The notes beneath the pieces were generated by a model that saw nothing but the letters and a program-made list of their open reading frames with translations, was not told where the DNA came from and did not search any database. Shown here piece by piece: positions 61,558 to 64,000 of a DNA stretch of 64,000 nucleotides. The stretch spans positions 62,001 through 126,000 of the forward strand of contig NZ_SJOP01000011.1 in assembly GCF_004331415.1 (NCBI RefSeq), written 5' to 3'. Origin of the DNA: Kosakonia quasisacchari (lineage in GTDB: Bacteria; Pseudomonadota; Gammaproteobacteria; Enterobacterales; Enterobacteriaceae). The position numbers were made by a program, and so were the translations under genes. The stretch's first letter is position 1. Each line of letters opens with the position of its first letter.

Positions 61558-63516
61558 TTATTTGCGTTTTGGCAACGTTTTTAATAAGTCATCGGCGCTT
61601 ATCGACGCCACTACGCTGCCCGGCAGAGGCATTTTCAGAATATGGTGCTTAATTTTGCCAATCACATGCATTTCACACGGACGGCAGTCAAACTTCAGCG
61701 TCAGCACTTCGTCGCCATGCACCAGTTGCATCGGCGTCGCGCGCCAGCTTTTGATGTTTCCTTTCGCCTGTTTCGGGCACAGGTTGAAGGCGAAGCGCAA
61801 ACAGTGTTTGGTGATCATCACCGGCACATCGCCCTTCTCTTCATGCGCTTCGAAGGCGGCGTCAATCAGTTGCACACCGTAGCGTTGATAAAATTCACGC
61901 GCTTTATGGTTATAAACGTTAGCCAGGAACGACAAGTGTGTTTCCGGGTAAATAGGCGCGGGTGTCGCCACCGGTTTGCGGCTGCCGCGCTGGTAACTCG
62001 CCAGTCGTGCTTCTTCCAGCATCTCTACCGTTTCGCGACGCAGCTGGTTAAGTTGGCTGTTGGGCACAAACAGCGCCCCCGGCAGATTCACGGCGATCGC
62101 CTGCGCGTAATACCGGGTTTGCCCCAGTTTCGCCAGCCCGTCTTTCAGGCTTTCCAGCGCTTTTTGCGCATTGTTGGCTTCGTCAAACTGCCCGTCCAGC
62201 GTGTGGGTAACACTGACGCCATCTTCGCTGGTGAGCGTCAGAACCAGTTGTTCCTGCCAGCCGCCAAGCTCAATATCTACGCCGATGCGACGCTCGCTGG
62301 AGGTTTTCAGTAATGCCTGCTGCCAGTTATGGTCAAGGTTGCGGTTCAGCGCATGGTGCGGGCGCAGCGTTCGCAGTGCATCCGGCATTTCGTTCGGGAA
62401 CACGCGATAACGGTTTTCGCCCGTTTTCTCGGCGACGTTGACGCGAAAACCCACCACTTCACGCTTCACCAGCACGTTCAGCCCATCACCGTTGGCCAGC
62501 GGTTCCGTCACTTCAACATCAAGATGATCTTTCGCCACTTTCAGCACTTCACCGACCGGCAGGCCGATAAATTTCGGTGAATCAAACGCGCCGATATCAA
62601 TTTTGCGCGCATTGACAAAATAATCGGTGCTGCCGCGATGGAAGGTTTTATCGGTCGACGGAATAAAGAAGTGCTCTGTTCGCCCGGCGGAAGCGCGCGC
62701 CAAATCGCCACGATCGTCAATAATGGCATCCAGCATTTGGCGATAGTGCGCCGTGATATTCTTCACGTAGCTCATATCTTTGTAGCGCCCCTCAATTTTG
62801 AAGGAACGCACACCGGCATCGATCAGCGCCGCCAGGTTGGCGCTCTGATCGTTATCTTTCATTGACAGCAGGTGTTTTTCATAAGCCACGACACGACCCT
62901 GATCGTCTTTCAGCGTATAGGGCAAGCGGCACGCCTGGGAGCAGTCGCCACGGTTGGCGCTGCGCCCGGTCTGCGCATGGGAGATATTGCACTGCCCGGA
63001 ATAGGCCACGCACAGCGCACCGTGGATAAAGAACTCAATGGTGGCGTCGGTTGCGCTATGAATGGCGCGGATCTGCTCAAGGTTCAGCTCACGCGCCAGC
63101 ACAATCTGGCTAAAGCCAACATCGGAGAGGAATTTGGCTTTTTCCACGCTGCGAATGTCGCACTGCGTACTGGCATGCAGCTCAATCGGTGGAATATCCA
63201 GCTCAAGTACGCCCATATCCTGCACGATCAGCGCATCGACACCGGCCTGGTACAGGTCATGGATCAGGCTCTGCGCCGGTTCCAGCTCATCATCATGAAG
63301 AATAGTGTTCAGGGTGATAAACACTTTCGCGCCGTAGCGATGCGCGAAAGGCACCAGTTCGGCGATATCGCGCAGGCTGTTACCGGCGTTATGGCGCGCA
63401 CCGAAACCCGGGCCGCCAATGTAGACCGCGTCAGCGCCATGAAGTATGGCCTCACGGGCAATGGCGGTGTCGCGAGCCGGGCTTAACAGTTCAAGATGAT
63501 GGGGTTGCAGGCGCAT
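61558..63516 (-). CDS. rlhA: RlhA, 23S rRNA C2501 hydroxylase (U32 family)
   Basis: Protein of 652 residues matching E. coli RlhA (YdcP), which makes 5-hydroxycytidine at C2501 of 23S rRNA. It starts (MRLQPHH)LELLSPARDTAIAREAIL. The U32 signature with iron-sulfur cysteines is FFIHGALCVAYSGQCNISHA, and DCSQACRLPY follows. A C-terminal CRPCEMHVIGK segment adds cysteines. The name-giving peptidase activity is not expected. I chose the ATG that matches the E. coli length; another ATG six codons earlier is possible. Confidence 0.92.
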   Translation of the reverse strand: MRLQPHHLELLSPARDTAIAREAILHGADAVYIGGPGFGARHNAGNSLRDIAELVPFAHRYGAKVFITLNTILHDDELEPAQSLIHDLYQAGVDALIVQDMGVLELDIPPIELHASTQCDIRSVEKAKFLSDVGFSQIVLARELNLEQIRAIHSATDATIEFFIHGALCVAYSGQCNISHAQTGRSANRGDCSQACRLPYTLKDDQGRVVAYEKHLLSMKDNDQSANLAALIDAGVRSFKIEGRYKDMSYVKNITAHYRQMLDAIIDDRGDLARASAGRTEHFFIPSTDKTFHRGSTDYFVNARKIDIGAFDSPKFIGLPVGEVLKVAKDHLDVEVTEPLANGDGLNVLVKREVVGFRVNVAEKTGENRYRVFPNEMPDALRTLRPHHALNRNLDHNWQQALLKTSSERRIGVDIELGGWQEQLVLTLTSEDGVSVTHTLDGQFDEANNAQKALESLKDGLAKLGQTRYYAQAIAVNLPGALFVPNSQLNQLRRETVEMLEEARLASYQRGSRKPVATPAPIYPETHLSFLANVYNHKAREFYQRYGVQLIDAAFEAHEEKGDVPVMITKHCLRFAFNLCPKQAKGNIKSWRATPMQLVHGDEVLTLKFDCRPCEMHVIGKIKHHILKMPLPGSVVASISADDLLKTLPKRK

Positions 63517-63771
63517 ACAATCGTCGTTATCCATTATGTACAAAATGGCGGCTATTGTAGTCACAACCGGGGCGTTTCACCACCTGCCGCAGGGGGAATT
63601 TGCGCCTGTCGGCAATGCAATGTCGAAATTGCTATTTCCGCTGTGTTACATGCGGCGATAGAGTGGTGACTCGGACATTCCTCGTCACGTTTTATCCACT
63701 GTATTGCCGGTTGCAGGTGAGGCTGAACTTTCCTGCAGCCCGGAGTATGGCGGGTCAACGTTGTCGCGTTA

Positions 63772-64000
63772 TTAATCGTCGTCGTTCTTTGCCGCAGGCG
63801 TGCTTGCGGCTTTTTCTTTTGGATAATGAATCAACGAGTGGAAATGCACCGTGTGCGCGGAGCTGTTGCGATACGCATGGGCTTCATCGCCGGCAAAACG
63901 CACCCCCATCCCACTGGTAAATGTTTTCCACTGCCCGCCCAGACATAAATCCAGCGCACCATTGATAACAATCACATGCTCAATCACCCCGCTTTCGTGC
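63772..64000 (-). CDS. sutR: SutR, XRE-cupin regulator (3' part)
   Basis: C-terminal 75 residues of a cupin-type regulator matching E. coli SutR (YdcN): GVIEHVIVINGALDLCLGGQ, then GMGVRFAGDEAHAYRN and TVHFHSLIHYPK. The N-terminal helix-turn-helix lies beyond the window edge. SutR regulates sulfur-use genes in E. coli. The tail is longer and Asp/Lys-rich here (AAKNDDD). Same neighbour as in E. coli, rlhA. Confidence 0.88.
   Translation of the reverse strand, partial: HESGVIEHVIVINGALDLCLGGQWKTFTSGMGVRFAGDEAHAYRNSSAHTVHFHSLIHYPKEKAASTPAAKNDDD

Noticed and set aside
63561..63758. 65-codon frame between rlhA and sutR
   Set aside because: No ribosome site; placed in the region that should hold the rlhA promoter.

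Overview
The window is chromosomal DNA from a member of the Enterobacteriaceae. Gene content and order follow the Escherichia coli region around minute 32 (sutR, rlhA, ydcR, ydcSTUV-patD, ortT, ydcY, ydcZ, mnaT, curA, mcbR, yncD, ansP, pptA, yddH, nhoA), but with large insertions. The G+C-rich codon use, srfABC, a cyanide-insensitive-type bd oxidase and the talarate genes together suggest a plant- or soil-associated genus such as Kosakonia or a close relative. That genus guess is inference. No rRNA, tRNA, CRISPR array, transposase or prophage was recognised.

Layout. 0-8 kb: smvA (cut by the edge) with its divergent TetR regulator smvR, arylamine N-acetyltransferase nhoA, a Fe3+/phosphonate-type ABC transporter with a 31-codon leader ORF, a GAF-GGDEF diguanylate cyclase and yddH. 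8-13.7 kb: a secreted esterase, a cyclase-family protein, pptA, an A+T-rich acyltransferase/SGNH-hydrolase pair, a glutathione transferase and a small P-loop kinase. 13.7-17.6 kb: a galactarate/talarate utilisation unit (LacI-type repressor, dehydratase, MFS transporter) with two visible operators. 17.7-25.3 kb: an eight-gene operon with two flavin monooxygenases, an M20 deacylase, an N-acetyltransferase and an amino-acid ABC transporter with two binding proteins. It resembles the Bacillus ytmI/yxe sulfur-amino-acid salvage operons. 25.7-36.8 kb: ansP, yncD (pqqU), a GNAT enzyme, a chemoreceptor with a FliA-type promoter, mcbR, curA, an XRE-cupin regulator, mnaT, ydcZ and ydcY. 36.8-46 kb: a DppA-like binding protein, the srfABC operon and an alpha/beta hydrolase, inserted between ydcY and ortT. 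46-48 kb: two tandem ortT-type membrane peptides below a perfect FNR box, and three small unknown proteins. 48-55.3 kb: the putrescine unit ydcSTUV-patD and the MocR regulator ydcR. 55.5-61.4 kb: cioAB plus a 42-residue DUF2474-type subunit, a small deaminase-like protein, a nitroreductase with a LysR regulator, a proline/lysine/histidine-rich exported protein and a lipoprotein. 61.5-64 kb: rlhA and the 3' end of sutR.

How the genes fit together. Most are scavenging or envelope functions: uptake and catabolism of aldarates, modified cysteine-like compounds, asparagine, putrescine and PQQ, plus efflux and detoxification. The two items most worth follow-up are srfABC and the eight-gene operon. 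SrfB carries Hsp70/actin-type nucleotide motifs, SrfA looks like a single-pass membrane protein and SrfC has a degenerate P-loop. The eight-gene operon has a metabolic logic of acetylate, oxidise, deacetylate. Two further points stand out: a second ortT gene hidden behind a TTG start, and a stand-alone deaminase-fold candidate.
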